Notes: generated from the sequence alone by a model not told the origin. 64,000 nucleotides of DNA from Pseudomonadales bacterium (GCA_041395945.1 JAWKZN010000001.1:1736001-1800000), one strand, 5' to 3'; counted from the first letter of the stretch, positions 8,206 through 17,048 are shown. Program-made: numbers and translations.

Positions 8206-10059
8206 CTAGCCGCCGGTCAGCTCACGCACCGCCCGATGGGCCTGGGTGATGGCGGAATTGGTGTCAGCGCTGGCGGCCGCATCCGAGTTGGCGATGCTGA
8301 TCCTGCCAAAGGGCTGGCGCCCCACGACCCAGGGTTTGCTCGCATCGTCCGGCCACTCAGGCTCCCAGAGCAGTCCCGGACTGTAGGAATAGCCATGCGC
8401 CCAGCGGTTCACGGTGATGGCCTCGATATCCCGGTCTGCATCAAAGTCCGCACCCGCCAGCGCCTGCCCAAGCTGATCGCGCACGTGGCGTTCGAAAGTT
8501 GCGAAAGGCGTAGTCAGCAGAGCACGACGACCTGCCCGCCACTGCTCCGGCCCCTGAATATCCCGGAAGTGCGGCACATGGCACATGTGCAGCACCATGG
8601 GCTGATCGGGGGTCCGGCCAAAGGGGTAGTCGCCGATCGATACCGGGTAGTCGAGTTCCACCTGCTTATAGAAGTCATTCGTATAGAACACATACCCGAT
8701 ACCCAGATCGGCAAACGCCTGCCAGTTGCGCACCAGTACCTTGGTATAGGTCAACGGGATCTTCACGTTGTAGGCGAGGCCCTGCCTCTGGGTGTCGGAC
8801 AGTTCCGGACACAGATAGGGAATGGCACTGTTATAACAGGCCATCACACAGCGGTCCGCCTGTATACGATAGGCGTCACCGTTGTGCACGAAGGTGACAA
8901 TCACCGCACTGGCATCCGCCGTGTGATTCACCTGAACGACCGTGCTGTTGAGGCGGATCTTTACCCGTGCGTCTGCGCGATCGAGCAGGCTGTAGTCCAC
9001 CCGGGCTGTCACCACGTCCTCCATGGACGAGCCGGGTACCGCAGCCGGATTGAGGGATCGCACCAGCAGGCGCGCCACCGACGCATTGCCATCGGGAAAA
9101 TGGAAGATGTAAGGCTCGTCGCCGCGGTGACCGACCCTCGGCAGAGTGTGGCTCAGGCCGGGGATGCCACCGCCATCCCCATAGGCCTGCACTGCGATGG
9201 CGGGCACCTCATCCATGCCCACACACCAGAAACTCATACCCCAGCGGCGATACATCTCGAGAATCTGGGGATCCACCTTCGCGTAGTCCTTCAGGAAATC
9301 CAGATAGCTGATCCGACTCAACAGGTGACGCTTTGCCGCGGTGTCCATGCCCGGAAGATAGTCGCGCTGATCGGTGAACAGTCGCACCAGGTCTGCTCTT
9401 GCGGCATCGTTCATCGGAGTGCTGGCCGCAAACTGCTCCCAGGGCAGACTGCCATATCCTCGTGCCAGCCTGCGCTGACCGTAGGTTTCACGGTCATAGG
9501 CAATGGCGTAGTTCAGGCCGAGACCATCGTAGAGCTTCTGATCGTAGTAGTCGTAGAAACGTTCGACTTTTACTCCGATATCGCTGAGCAGTTTTCGCGC
9601 TATCTCACTGTAGGCGGAGGGTGTGTCTATGGATTCGGTGCCGCCGTAGCCGATCCGGGTGCGACCGTCGATCGTGAATTCGTTACGTTTCGCATGGCCG
9701 CCGAAATCATCGTGATTATCGAGAATCAGGATTTTCGCGTTCGGCTTCTGCTGTCTGTAAAACCAGGCCGCCGAGAGTCCGCTGATACCGGCGCCCACCA
9801 CCACCAGATCGTAGCGCTCGCCGGTATCCCTCGGATCAGGCCAGGTCGACCCGGCTACCCGGGCGTGCATGGTTTCCCAGGCACCGTCGTGACTGCCGCG
9901 CAACCCCGTCTTCCCGGGTGGGTAGTAACCGGCCGGCAGTTCAAAAGAGGGCGCCGCCGTGCCGAAGGCCTGCGTCCAGGGCGCCATCAGAGAGGCGCCG
10001 ATGGCCACCTGGGTGCCGTTGAGAAAATCTCTGCGGGTGATGCCTTTTCTGCGCGTCAT
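8206..10059 (-). CDS. Tat-exported FAD-dependent amine oxidoreductase (SpdH-like)
   Basis: A 617-residue protein whose N-terminus holds a twin-arginine signal (TRRDFLNG near residue 8) and hydrophobic segment, so it should reach the periplasm folded with its cofactor. After about residue 80 comes the FAD-binding motif GAGISG, then DNHDDFGGHAKRNEF and GYGGTESIDTPSAYS, which I associate with periplasmic spermidine dehydrogenase (SpdH) and relatives. The C-terminal WAHGYSYSPG and FGRISIANSDA match the amine-oxidase style ending. Length agrees with SpdH (about 620). Polyamine oxidation is inference; other amines are possible. It is followed 30 bp upstream on the same strand by the DUF3147 gene. 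Confidence 0.75.
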   Translation of the reverse strand: MTRRKGITRRDFLNGTQVAIGASLMAPWTQAFGTAAPSFELPAGYYPPGKTGLRGSHDGAWETMHARVAGSTWPDPRDTGERYDLVVVGAGISGLSAAWFYRQQKPNAKILILDNHDDFGGHAKRNEFTIDGRTRIGYGGTESIDTPSAYSEIARKLLSDIGVKVERFYDYYDQKLYDGLGLNYAIAYDRETYGQRRLARGYGSLPWEQFAASTPMNDAARADLVRLFTDQRDYLPGMDTAAKRHLLSRISYLDFLKDYAKVDPQILEMYRRWGMSFWCVGMDEVPAIAVQAYGDGGGIPGLSHTLPRVGHRGDEPYIFHFPDGNASVARLLVRSLNPAAVPGSSMEDVVTARVDYSLLDRADARVKIRLNSTVVQVNHTADASAVIVTFVHNGDAYRIQADRCVMACYNSAIPYLCPELSDTQRQGLAYNVKIPLTYTKVLVRNWQAFADLGIGYVFYTNDFYKQVELDYPVSIGDYPFGRTPDQPMVLHMCHVPHFRDIQGPEQWRAGRRALLTTPFATFERHVRDQLGQALAGADFDADRDIEAITVNRWAHGYSYSPGLLWEPEWPDDASKPWVVGRQPFGRISIANSDAAASADTNSAITQAHRAVRELTGG

Positions 10060-10089
10060 CTGAGCTTTCCTTCTGATTTGTTGTGCCGG

Positions 10090-10467
10090 TTAACCGCCGC
10101 GCAGGCTGCTCATCAACCAGAGCATGAGGGCGTAGGCCGCCGTCGTTGCCGCAAGGCCGGCTGCCAGACTCCACCAGAAACTCAAACCACCCCGCACCAG
10201 CAGCGGGAACAGCGCAAACAGCGCAAGCGACGGGATCACCAGCCAGAGCACGTCCAGGGAAAAGGCGCTCAGTCGGGCTGTGTCTTTGGTCTCGACATAT
10301 ATCCACACCATCGCCAGCACGGAAATCAGCGGAATCGAGGCCATGAGCGCGCCCAGCACGGTCGAGCGTTTCGCGATCTCGGAGATCAGCACGACCAGCA
10401 GTGCGGTCAGCGCGTATTTGCTGATGAGATAGAGCACCCGTTGATGATGCGTGAAGCCCTGAGACAT
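10090..10467 (-). CDS. DUF3147 family membrane protein
   Basis: Small (125 aa) inner-membrane protein with about four hydrophobic segments: KYALTALLVVLISEIAKRS, ALMASIPLISVLAMVWIY, DVLWLVIPSLALFALFPLLV, and a C-terminal helix. The EIAKRS...LGALMASIPL pattern is what I recognise as DUF3147. No function is known. It precedes the SpdH-like gene by 30 bp on the same strand and probably shares its transcript. The MFS gene diverges from it, with a gap of about 96 bp. Confidence 0.8.
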   Translation of the reverse strand: MSQGFTHHQRVLYLISKYALTALLVVLISEIAKRSTVLGALMASIPLISVLAMVWIYVETKDTARLSAFSLDVLWLVIPSLALFALFPLLVRGGLSFWWSLAAGLAATTAAYALMLWLMSSLRGG

Positions 10468-10563
10468 TGCTACTTCCCGAAGGGCTCCCTAGACTGCCCC
10501 CCTCTTTGCGGACCTGCCGCAACACCTCCTGACCCGGACCCAGATCGGACGGCAGCCGCTTTA

Positions 10564-11805
10564 GTGCAGACTTTTTCCCATACATACGCCCGTCGAACCC
10601 TGCTCTTTTCGCTGGTCAGCGTGGGCATGGGCTTCACCGTGCTGTTCCCGGTACTCGCCCCCCTCGGCCGGGAGATAGGTCTTTCCGAAATTCAGATTAC
10701 CGGCATCATCGCCGCCTCTTCCCTCACCGTGTTTCTCTCCAGTCCGATCTGGGGGAGAACGAGCGATCACTGGGGTCGCAAACGCGTCATGCTGGTCGGC
10801 CTGTTCGGCTTCACCTTCGGCACCGTACTGTTCAACTCGGTCCTCTATGCCGGTCTGTCCGGTGCGCTCACCGGCACTCTGCTGTTCGCGGCCCTCGTCG
10901 TCAGCCGCATGCTGCACGCCGGCGTCATGGCAGCCACCATGCCTGCTGCAAACGCCTATATGGCGGACATCACCGATGCCGCGAGCCGCACGAAGGGAAT
11001 GGGTGCGGCCGGCGCGGCCAGCAACGTCGGCTCGATTCTCGGTCCTGCGGTGGCCGGTCTGGCGGTCATCTCCCTGCTCACACCCTTATGGGTCATGGCG
11101 GGCATTGCTCTGCTCAACGGTCTGTTCGTGTGGCGCTTTCTGCCCGATCCCCCGCGTCAGGCGGTGTCGCGGAAAACGCGCCGCATGAAGTACAGCGATC
11201 CGCGCATTCTGCCCTTCGTGATCGTCGGGGTGACCATGTTTACCGGCATGGCACTGGTGCAGCAGACCATGGGTTTCCGTTTTCAGGATGCCCTGGGATT
11301 GAACGCAGGTGACACGGCTCGCACCTTCGGTGTGGCGATGATGTTCTCGGCGGTGGCCTCGCTCATCGCCCAGGGTGTGGTCGTGCAGCGTCTGAGTATT
11401 GCGCCGTTCACCCTGCTGCGCCTGGCAATGCCTCTGCTGATCGTCGCCTTCGTGATGATGGCGATCGCAGAGAATCAGCTCTGGCTCACCATCGCCATGG
11501 CGGTACAGGGCTTCGGCATGGGGCTCGCCGGTCCGGCTTTCATGGCGGGTGCATCGCTGGCCGTTTCTCCTGAAGAACAGGGAGCGGTGGCTGGAGTGGC
11601 GGGATCCTGTGGCCCGCTCGGCTTCACCCTGGGTCCGCTCATCGGAGGCACCCTCTATCAGTTCGAACCGACGCTGCCCTATGCTTTCGCCGCCGGTGTC
11701 TATGTGCTGCTGTTTGCCTCCATGCACTGGATCGGCAGACGGGTTTCGGAACACCACCCCGATGAGGCCGCAACGGCACCGGATCAGTCTGACCCGGGCC
11801 GCTGA
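10564..11805 (+). CDS. MFS transporter, drug-efflux-like (413 aa)
   Basis: Twelve-helix major facilitator with the classical loop motif PIWGRTSDHWGRKRVMLVG after TM2 (G-x-x-x-D-x-x-G-R-K/R). A helix like the antiporter motif C (AASNVGSILGPAVAGLAV) follows, so an H+-coupled exporter is likely. A continuous open frame extends far upstream to 8236, but that part is antisense to the SpdH-like gene. I start at GTG 10564 because it gives a short cytoplasmic tail (VQTFSHTYARRTLL) before TM1, and the first ATG lies inside TM1. The 3' end overlaps the convergent esterase gene by 22 bases. Confidence 0.82.
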   Translation: MQTFSHTYARRTLLFSLVSVGMGFTVLFPVLAPLGREIGLSEIQITGIIAASSLTVFLSSPIWGRTSDHWGRKRVMLVGLFGFTFGTVLFNSVLYAGLSGALTGTLLFAALVVSRMLHAGVMAATMPAANAYMADITDAASRTKGMGAAGAASNVGSILGPAVAGLAVISLLTPLWVMAGIALLNGLFVWRFLPDPPRQAVSRKTRRMKYSDPRILPFVIVGVTMFTGMALVQQTMGFRFQDALGLNAGDTARTFGVAMMFSAVASLIAQGVVVQRLSIAPFTLLRLAMPLLIVAFVMMAIAENQLWLTIAMAVQGFGMGLAGPAFMAGASLAVSPEEQGAVAGVAGSCGPLGFTLGPLIGGTLYQFEPTLPYAFAAGVYVLLFASMHWIGRRVSEHHPDEAATAPDQSDPGR

Positions 11806-12803
11806 TTGTAGTGGTCGACATCGTCGACCTTGCGCTTCTGCATTTCGATGAGCTGCATGGTTGCCCGTACCCGCAGGGGTGGCGCCCCCCAGGGTTCATA
11901 GGTGCGGATCAGGAAGCGGGCGGCTTCGGCAAATCGCTCGTTCAGCGAAGGCCCGACATGATCCGCACCCCGCACCAGATGGTATTCGTGTCTGATCCGC
12001 ATATCCCACAGCACCCTGTGCAGAAACTCAGCGCCCTCGTAAAGCCAGAACTGATCCTCGTCACCGGCTTCGACATAGATCTGCAGGCCTGAGTTGCGAA
12101 TCCGCTCCGCGTCGGCCATCACCATGCTGGCGGGATTGTTCGCCGCCCAGTAGTCGGCGTCTATCGGCTTGCCGTAGGCCTTTTCGAGAAGGTCATCGGC
12201 ACGCCAGAACCGATGCTTGGGCTGCACGTCCGCCCACCGCAGTACCGGTTCGATGCCCGGTTCGAGTGCTGCAACCCCACCGAATTTCTCAGGATAACGG
12301 AATGCCATGCGCAGAGACCCCATCCCACCCATGGAAGCGCCCATCAGAAAGGTACGCTTCGAGTCAGTACTGACCGGCAGGCTTTCGCGCAGATGCCGGA
12401 TAAAAGGCCCTGTCACGAAGTCTTCCCAGCGCTCGCTGCCGTCGCGGAAATTCATATAGAAGCCCCGCGCCGTGACCGAAGGTGTCGCCATCGCCAGGGG
12501 TGGCAGTTCCCCGGCCTGCCAGAGCCCCTCCCAGAGTTTACGTTGCCGCACCAGGTTTTCCCGGCTGCCACCACCACCGTGCAGATTCACAATGAGGGGC
12601 AGATCCTTCATGTCCTGATACCCCGGGGGCAGCAGCACCGCATACTCCACAGGCCCCGGTACGAGGTCTGAGTCAAGGCTGCTCAGGATTACTTCGCTGG
12701 CCGCTTTTCGATCGGCTGCATTGAGCAGCGACGGAAAAACGACGATCGTGCAGACAAAGACGACCCGGAACAGAAAGGCGACAAGGTGCGGTGTCGGATT
12801 CAT
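11784..12803 (-). CDS. Exported esterase D-like alpha/beta hydrolase
   Basis: A 339-residue serine hydrolase of the esterase-D/putative-esterase fold. The N-terminal hydrophobic stretch ending in SLLNAADR is a Sec signal peptide, so it acts in the periplasm or outside. The oxyanion-side LIVNLHGGGGSREN and nucleophile elbow GASMGGMGS are clear. The catalytic His is probably in VRGADHVGPSL near the C-terminus, with an Asp in AGDEDQFW. The substrate is unknown. It converges on the MFS gene with a 22-bp overlap and diverges from the DUF6644-like pair, with a palindrome between them. Confidence 0.82.
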   Translation of the reverse strand: MNPTPHLVAFLFRVVFVCTIVVFPSLLNAADRKAASEVILSSLDSDLVPGPVEYAVLLPPGYQDMKDLPLIVNLHGGGGSRENLVRQRKLWEGLWQAGELPPLAMATPSVTARGFYMNFRDGSERWEDFVTGPFIRHLRESLPVSTDSKRTFLMGASMGGMGSLRMAFRYPEKFGGVAALEPGIEPVLRWADVQPKHRFWRADDLLEKAYGKPIDADYWAANNPASMVMADAERIRNSGLQIYVEAGDEDQFWLYEGAEFLHRVLWDMRIRHEYHLVRGADHVGPSLNERFAEAARFLIRTYEPWGAPPLRVRATMQLIEMQKRKVDDVDHYNQRPGSD

Positions 12804-12826
12804 GCTGACTTTTCCTTACTCAGACG

Positions 12827-12846
12827 GTAGACACTGATCGGTCTAC
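12827..12846. promoter_or_regulatory. Inverted repeat GTAGAC-N8-GTCTAC in divergent promoter region
   Basis: Perfect 6-bp arms 8 bp apart, located 24 bp upstream of the esterase start and 81 bp upstream of the DUF6644-like start. The position suits an operator that could control both genes. No regulator gene is adjacent, so this is a candidate only. Confidence 0.35.
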
Positions 12847-12926
12847 TGTACACCTGCAGGGGGTCGACAATGGACAACCCGTCATTCAACTGGTAGTAAA
12901 GGCGCTGATCGAGAGAGGGGACGAGG

Positions 12927-13502
12927 GTGCTGAACGAACTGTTGCTGGATCTGGCCCGCTGGCTGGACGCAATGCCGTGGAGCAGCCAGCTCCACGAGTC
13001 CTACTACATGTATCCCTGGATCGAATCCACCCACGTGCTCACGCTGATGGTGTTTCTCGGCATGCTGTGTGTGATCGATCTGCGCATGCTGGGACTCACC
13101 TTCACCGGCGTCCCGGCTTCAACAGTCGCCGAACGCCTCGACACGCCGATGATGATCGGTTTCGCGGTGATGGTGATCACAGGCTTCATCCTGTATTTCG
13201 CGATCCCCATCCGCTCGACCCAGAGCATCTGGTTCCGCATCAAGGTGGTGCTGCTGATTGCGGCGGGTATCAACGCCTTCCTGTTCAGAGCAAAAATGAA
13301 GGCGGCAAAGGGCAGCTGGGACACCAATCCGAAACCGCCTGCACGCATAAGAGCCGGTGCAGCGCTGTCACTCACCCTGTGGGCCGGGGTGGTCATCACC
13401 GGACGCACCATCGCCTATGACTGGTACGACTGCCACAAGGAACTGCCCTACTTCATGTACTGGGCGGCCGGTTGTGTGGACGAGATGGCGGCACTGAACT
13501 AG
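12927..13502 (+). CDS. DUF6644-like membrane protein A (191 aa)
   Basis: Multi-pass membrane protein starting at a GTG preceded by GAGAGGGG. The N-terminal SYYMYPWIESTHVLTLMVFLGMLCVIDLRMLGL is the family signature (W-x-E-x-x-H then DLRMLG). At least four helices are visible, including MMIGFAVMVITGFILYF, IKVVLLIAAGINAFLF and LSLTLWAGVVITGR. Histidines in the first helix might bind haem, but that is guesswork. It is followed 10 bp later by a clear paralogue, suggesting a heteromeric membrane complex. I recognise the DUF6644 pattern but know of no function. Confidence 0.75.
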   Translation: MLNELLLDLARWLDAMPWSSQLHESYYMYPWIESTHVLTLMVFLGMLCVIDLRMLGLTFTGVPASTVAERLDTPMMIGFAVMVITGFILYFAIPIRSTQSIWFRIKVVLLIAAGINAFLFRAKMKAAKGSWDTNPKPPARIRAGAALSLTLWAGVVITGRTIAYDWYDCHKELPYFMYWAAGCVDEMAALN

Positions 13503-13512
13503 GAACCCGAAG

Positions 13513-13989
13513 ATGGACGTACTGGCATTTTTCAACTGGCTGGACACTTCGCTGCTGGCCGACATCTCGAAGGCCTACGGCGGGGTGTTTGCTGTGGTCC
13601 AGATGTTCCATCTGATGGCGATGGCCCTGCTCGGCGGCATGGTTGTCCTCGGCGATCTGCGCATGCTCGGCATCCTGATGACCGACGTTCCTTCTGAGAC
13701 GGTCATCGAGAATACCCGGAAGTGGTTCAACGTCGGGCTCGCCGTGGCCATCCTCAGCGGCATCTTCATGAGTTCCGCAGTCGCGCTGAAGCTGTACTAC
13801 AACGAAATGTTCTGGGCGAAGATGGCCGGACTGGGTATCGGCATTGTGTTCGTCTATTTCATCCGCGGACCGCTGCTGCGCTGCGATCACCGCGCGCTCA
13901 ATCCCTGGGCAGTGCGCCTCACTGCCATCGCATCGCTGACGATCTGGTTCACGGTGGCGGCTTCGGGCCGCTGGATTGGTTTCTCCTGA
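13513..13989 (+). CDS. DUF6644-like membrane protein B (158 aa)
   Basis: Paralogue of the preceding gene: VFAVVQMFHLMAMALLGGMVVLGDLRMLGIL repeats the H-then-DLRMLG arrangement, and the third and fourth helices (NVGLAVAILSGIFMSSA; TAIASLTIWFTVAASGRW) align with those of protein A. It is 33 residues shorter. The start ATG lies 10 bp after the previous stop, following a GGAACCCGAAG Shine-Dalgarno region, so both are on one mRNA. A very small membrane protein follows 64 bp downstream. Function unknown. Confidence 0.75.
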   Translation: MDVLAFFNWLDTSLLADISKAYGGVFAVVQMFHLMAMALLGGMVVLGDLRMLGILMTDVPSETVIENTRKWFNVGLAVAILSGIFMSSAVALKLYYNEMFWAKMAGLGIGIVFVYFIRGPLLRCDHRALNPWAVRLTAIASLTIWFTVAASGRWIGFS

Positions 13990-14053
13990 ACAGGCGGCCG
14001 GACAGAACCCGGGGCCGATCTCCCGGAGCCGGCCAGGTAAAACGGGTATCTGA

Positions 14054-14179
14054 ATGAGTCAAACAGTCAAAGAACGCATCGCTCTGGGCAGCTCGGCGGG
14101 GATCCTGATCGCTGCCGTCTGGTTCTGGATCATCCAGATTGGCAATGTCCTGGAAACCTTGAGCCTCAGCGGCGCCTGA
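14054..14179 (+). CDS. Small single-helix membrane protein (41 aa)
   Basis: Short open frame beginning ATG AGT CAA and ending TGA at 14177-14179. It encodes a charged N-terminus (SQTVKERIALG) and one transmembrane helix (about 15-30: ILIAAVWFWIIQIG) with a short polar tail. Codon usage fits its neighbours, and it sits directly after the DUF6644-like pair on the same strand. I therefore think it is a real third component rather than chance. It ends 12 bp before the convergent enoyl-CoA hydratase gene. Confidence 0.55.
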   Translation: MSQTVKERIALGSSAGILIAAVWFWIIQIGNVLETLSLSGA

Positions 14180-14190
14180 CCGTACACCCC

Positions 14191-14913
14191 TCAGTGGCGA
14201 TACAGCTCCGCGTGCTTGAGCATATATGCCGGTCCGTGGGGGCCGTTAATCACCGCATCTTCACCGTAAAGCTTCTCCTTCTGCCCCGCATAGAGATCCC
14301 TGCGTGCAGCCAGAGGAGCCAGCTCCGCCGCTCTGTGCCGGGCGAGGTCTGCCAGTTCTTCCACTGACCCGGTCCGCTGCACAATACCGGCCGCCAGCGC
14401 ATCCGGCCCGGTCCAGCGCCGGGCAAGCTGCACGGTTTCAAAAAACACGTTCATCGGCAGTTTGTGCCGGAACAGCGCGAGTTCCGGCAGCGGTATTGCC
14501 ATGCCGAGCTGCATCTCGTTGGCACAGAGGAAACCCCGATCGGCACGCATGAAGCGCAGGTCGTGACACAGTGCCAGCATGAATCCGGCACCGAAGGCGT
14601 GGCCGTTGACCGCCGCCAGCGTCGGCACCGGAAAGGTGATCATGCGCCCCATCAGGGTCATGAACTCGGCACCGAACGCGGCTCGGTCTCCGGCCTCGGG
14701 ATGTGCATCCGGATCCTGCACCCAGTCCAGGTCCAGGCCATTGGAGAAAAACTTTCCGCTGGCGGATGTGGTCACCAGTGCCGCCGGGCCTTCGCTCGCC
14801 TCCACCTCATCCAGCGCCTTCGCAAAGGCCCGCACAAAACTGGTATTCCAGCGGTTTTCGCCTGCGGTCATGGTCAGGGTAAACACATCGCCATCGCGGC
14901 TGAGGTCGATCAT
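14191..14913 (-). CDS. Enoyl-CoA hydratase/isomerase family protein
   Basis: Crotonase-fold enzyme of 240 residues acting on acyl-CoA in beta-oxidation. The oxyanion-hole stretches are visible: SGKFFSNGLDLDW (about 51-63) and VNGHAFGAGFMLALCHD (about 100-116). The glycine-rich second segment with Phe/Leu, and no obvious pair of catalytic glutamates, makes an enoyl-CoA delta-isomerase (ECI-like) at least as likely as a hydratase. Its ATG overlaps the stop of the aldo/keto reductase gene by 4 bases, so the two are co-translated. Confidence 0.87.
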   Translation of the reverse strand: MIDLSRDGDVFTLTMTAGENRWNTSFVRAFAKALDEVEASEGPAALVTTSASGKFFSNGLDLDWVQDPDAHPEAGDRAAFGAEFMTLMGRMITFPVPTLAAVNGHAFGAGFMLALCHDLRFMRADRGFLCANEMQLGMAIPLPELALFRHKLPMNVFFETVQLARRWTGPDALAAGIVQRTGSVEELADLARHRAAELAPLAARRDLYAGQKEKLYGEDAVINGPHGPAYMLKHAELYRH

Positions 14914-15863
14914 CGGCTGCTGCTCCTGCTGGTCAGTTCGGACACCGTCTTCATGTCATCTGCAGACAGCCGCCAGCCGACCGCCTGCGCATTCGCGGCA
15001 ACCTGCTCCGGCCGGGTGGCACCCGCAATCACGCTGGAAACCTCGGGCTGGGACGCCAGCCACCCGAATGCCAGTTCCAGCAGCGTATGGCCGCGATCCC
15101 GGGCGAAGGCATCAAGGGCCTCCACCACATCGAAGTTCTTATCCGACAGGGCCGCTTTGCCCCGCTCGCCGAAATTCGCCAGGCGGGTACCTTCCGGAGC
15201 CGCCTGACCACGCTGGTATTTACCAGTGAGCAGACCGCTGGCGAGGGGGAAGTAAGGCAGCATGCCGAGACCAAACCGCCGGCAGGCCGGCAGAACTTCT
15301 TTTTCGATGCGCCGGTCGAGCAGGTTGTAGTGGTTCTGGGCCGTGACGTAAGGGTTCAGACCATGATGTCGGGCAGTCCAGTCGGCGTCTGCAATCTGCC
15401 AGCCGGAAAAGTTGGAGTTGCCAAAATAACGCACCTTGCCGGCTCGGACCAGGTCGTCGAGCGCCCGCAGAGTCTCCTCAACCGGAGTTGAAGGGTCAGG
15501 TGCATGTTGTTGATACAGATCGATATAGTCCGTCTTCAGACGCCGCAGGCTGGCTTCTACCGCGCTGCAGATGTACTGCCGGGAGGCACCCTTTTTCAGA
15601 GGCCCCTCGCCCATGGGCATGGCGAATTTGGTGGCGATGAGGATGTCCGTACGATCCCGACCCGCGATGGCCTGACCGAGAATTTCTTCGCTGCGCGCGC
15701 CGCCGTAAACGTCGGCGGTATCGAAGAAATTGATGCCCTGATCGAGCGCCGCATGGACCACCGCGGCGCCCTGTGCCGCATCACAGCGCATGCCGAAATT
15801 GTTGCAGCCGATACCGGCGATCGAGACCTTAAGCCCCGTGCTGCCCAGATTCCGATACTCCAC
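14910..15863 (-). CDS. Aldo/keto reductase
   Basis: NADPH-dependent reductase with a TIM-barrel fold, 317 residues. It shows the AKR pattern: NFFDTADVYGGARSEEILG (catalytic Asp and Tyr), then ILIATKFAMP (Lys), and DYIDLYQQHAPDP in which the usual catalytic His is in the QHA segment. The C-terminal cofactor-binding part includes VIAGATRPEQVAANA. It precedes, and overlaps by ATGA, the enoyl-CoA hydratase gene. The aldehyde or ketone substrate is unknown. A second AKR of similar length is at 48357-49322. Confidence 0.92.
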   Translation of the reverse strand: MEYRNLGSTGLKVSIAGIGCNNFGMRCDAAQGAAVVHAALDQGINFFDTADVYGGARSEEILGQAIAGRDRTDILIATKFAMPMGEGPLKKGASRQYICSAVEASLRRLKTDYIDLYQQHAPDPSTPVEETLRALDDLVRAGKVRYFGNSNFSGWQIADADWTARHHGLNPYVTAQNHYNLLDRRIEKEVLPACRRFGLGMLPYFPLASGLLTGKYQRGQAAPEGTRLANFGERGKAALSDKNFDVVEALDAFARDRGHTLLELAFGWLASQPEVSSVIAGATRPEQVAANAQAVGWRLSADDMKTVSELTSRSSSR

Positions 15864-15987
15864 TCTCGTTCTCCCTCAATGTCCCGGGACTGAGGAAGGT
15901 ACGTGGCTGGCTGATGGCTGGCAAGCGGCAGCCGATGCGCTGAACTGGCACTACAGTGCTTTCGCGGACGAGTTCAGCGAGCAGGCT

Positions 15988-16950
15988 TCAGATTTCGAAG
16001 TCCACAGAAGTTGTGGCACCGTCTGCTATCTCGACGAGCTGGGGAGATACGAACTCGATATCGTCATCGGCTTCGGTGAGATCCGTATCGCTCTCCGGCA
16101 CGTCATCGTCCAGCCCATGGCAGGTGAAGGCAACCGTGTATGACCCGGGGGGCAGATAGTCGACTCTGTAGGTGAACGCACCGTTGGAGGTGCTGCGTAC
16201 GGGTGCAGTCACCAGCGGGTTCGGTGCATTGTTATCGATGTCATCCGGCACCACGTCACCTTCGAACACGTAAACCAGATTGCCGCGACCCGTGTCGGGC
16301 TCACTGCTGCAGTCACCCGAGGTCAGGGCATCGTCAACGGTACCCGCAATGGCACCGAAGGCGGCCATGTCCACCACCCGGATCGTCGGTTTCAGCATCA
16401 GACCCGCCTGCCCGACCGGATCGACCAGTCCTTTGCGGATATCCCAGTCGAGCAGCAGATGGGTGGTGCGGTCCTGCAGCACCACAAAGCCGCTGGACAG
16501 TTGCAGCCCCCGGGCACTGGGAATGCGCAGCGGCACGATGCCGCCGCCATCCTCCACGACATAGGAGCGGGCCTCGTCGATCTCTGCACGCAGCCACTGG
16601 TAGCGTCCGGCGATCACATCCCGCTCATCCAGCAGGCTCTGCACGACGCCATCGCGCAATCCGAGGAGATTCAATGGGTTACAGGAATCAGATTCGCCGG
16701 GCTCCATGGTGCAATCGGTGAGATTGAGCGGAAAAGACTCAGGCGGTCCATCTTCCTTCTTGACCGTCACGCCGGTTACGTAGATGCGCACCTCTTCCAC
16801 GGAATCCACCGGCGCATCAGTCATTCCGATCGACAGCTGACCGACCTGCAGCACATCGGGCGCATCCGAGCCCCCGGAGCCACCGCCACAGGCGGCCAGC
16901 GAAAGAACACCCAGACCGAGAAAAAACCGGCGCAAATTCGGGAATCGCAT
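15988..16950 (-). CDS. DUF4382 domain lipoprotein
   Basis: A 320-residue exported protein. The first ~21 residues are a signal peptide ending in the lipobox LAAC, followed by GGGSGGSDAP, so it is lipid-anchored, probably at the outer membrane. Residues about 38-190 are the DUF4382 domain (LSIGMTDAPVDSVEEVRIYVTGV; YQWLRAEIDEAR). The rest looks like a beta-sandwich of the carboxypeptidase-regulatory type (GAFTYRVDYLPPGSYTVAFTC). The DUF4382 role is unknown. It is probably a single-gene transcript: the neighbours end or start over 90 bp away and a promoter can be proposed just upstream. Confidence 0.85.
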   Translation of the reverse strand: MRFPNLRRFFLGLGVLSLAACGGGSGGSDAPDVLQVGQLSIGMTDAPVDSVEEVRIYVTGVTVKKEDGPPESFPLNLTDCTMEPGESDSCNPLNLLGLRDGVVQSLLDERDVIAGRYQWLRAEIDEARSYVVEDGGGIVPLRIPSARGLQLSSGFVVLQDRTTHLLLDWDIRKGLVDPVGQAGLMLKPTIRVVDMAAFGAIAGTVDDALTSGDCSSEPDTGRGNLVYVFEGDVVPDDIDNNAPNPLVTAPVRSTSNGAFTYRVDYLPPGSYTVAFTCHGLDDDVPESDTDLTEADDDIEFVSPQLVEIADGATTSVDFEI

Positions 16951-17007
16951 GTGAAGTTACCTGCTCAGAGAAAAGCTCCAGTATACGCACTTCACTGGTC
17001 CGGCCAA
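16951..17007 (-). promoter_or_regulatory. Candidate sigma-70 promoter with inverted repeat before DUF4382 gene
   Basis: Read on the minus strand: a -35-like TTGGCC (17007-17002), 16 bp, then TATACT (16985-16980) about 30 bp before the ATG. The 7-bp inverted repeat GTGAAGT/ACTTCAC (16951-16957 and 16989-16995) spans the -10 region and the leader, and could be an operator. Proposed by eye only. Confidence 0.4.
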
Positions 17008-17048
17008 TGGACCTGTATCACGGACCGCACTCAGCCAAATGCGGATCG

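Noticed and set aside
8236..11805. A 1189-codon open frame on the plus strand
   Set aside because: Its first ~770 codons are antisense to the SpdH-like gene and have no recognisable domain; it is a high-GC shadow. Only the part from GTG 10564, an MFS transporter, is real.
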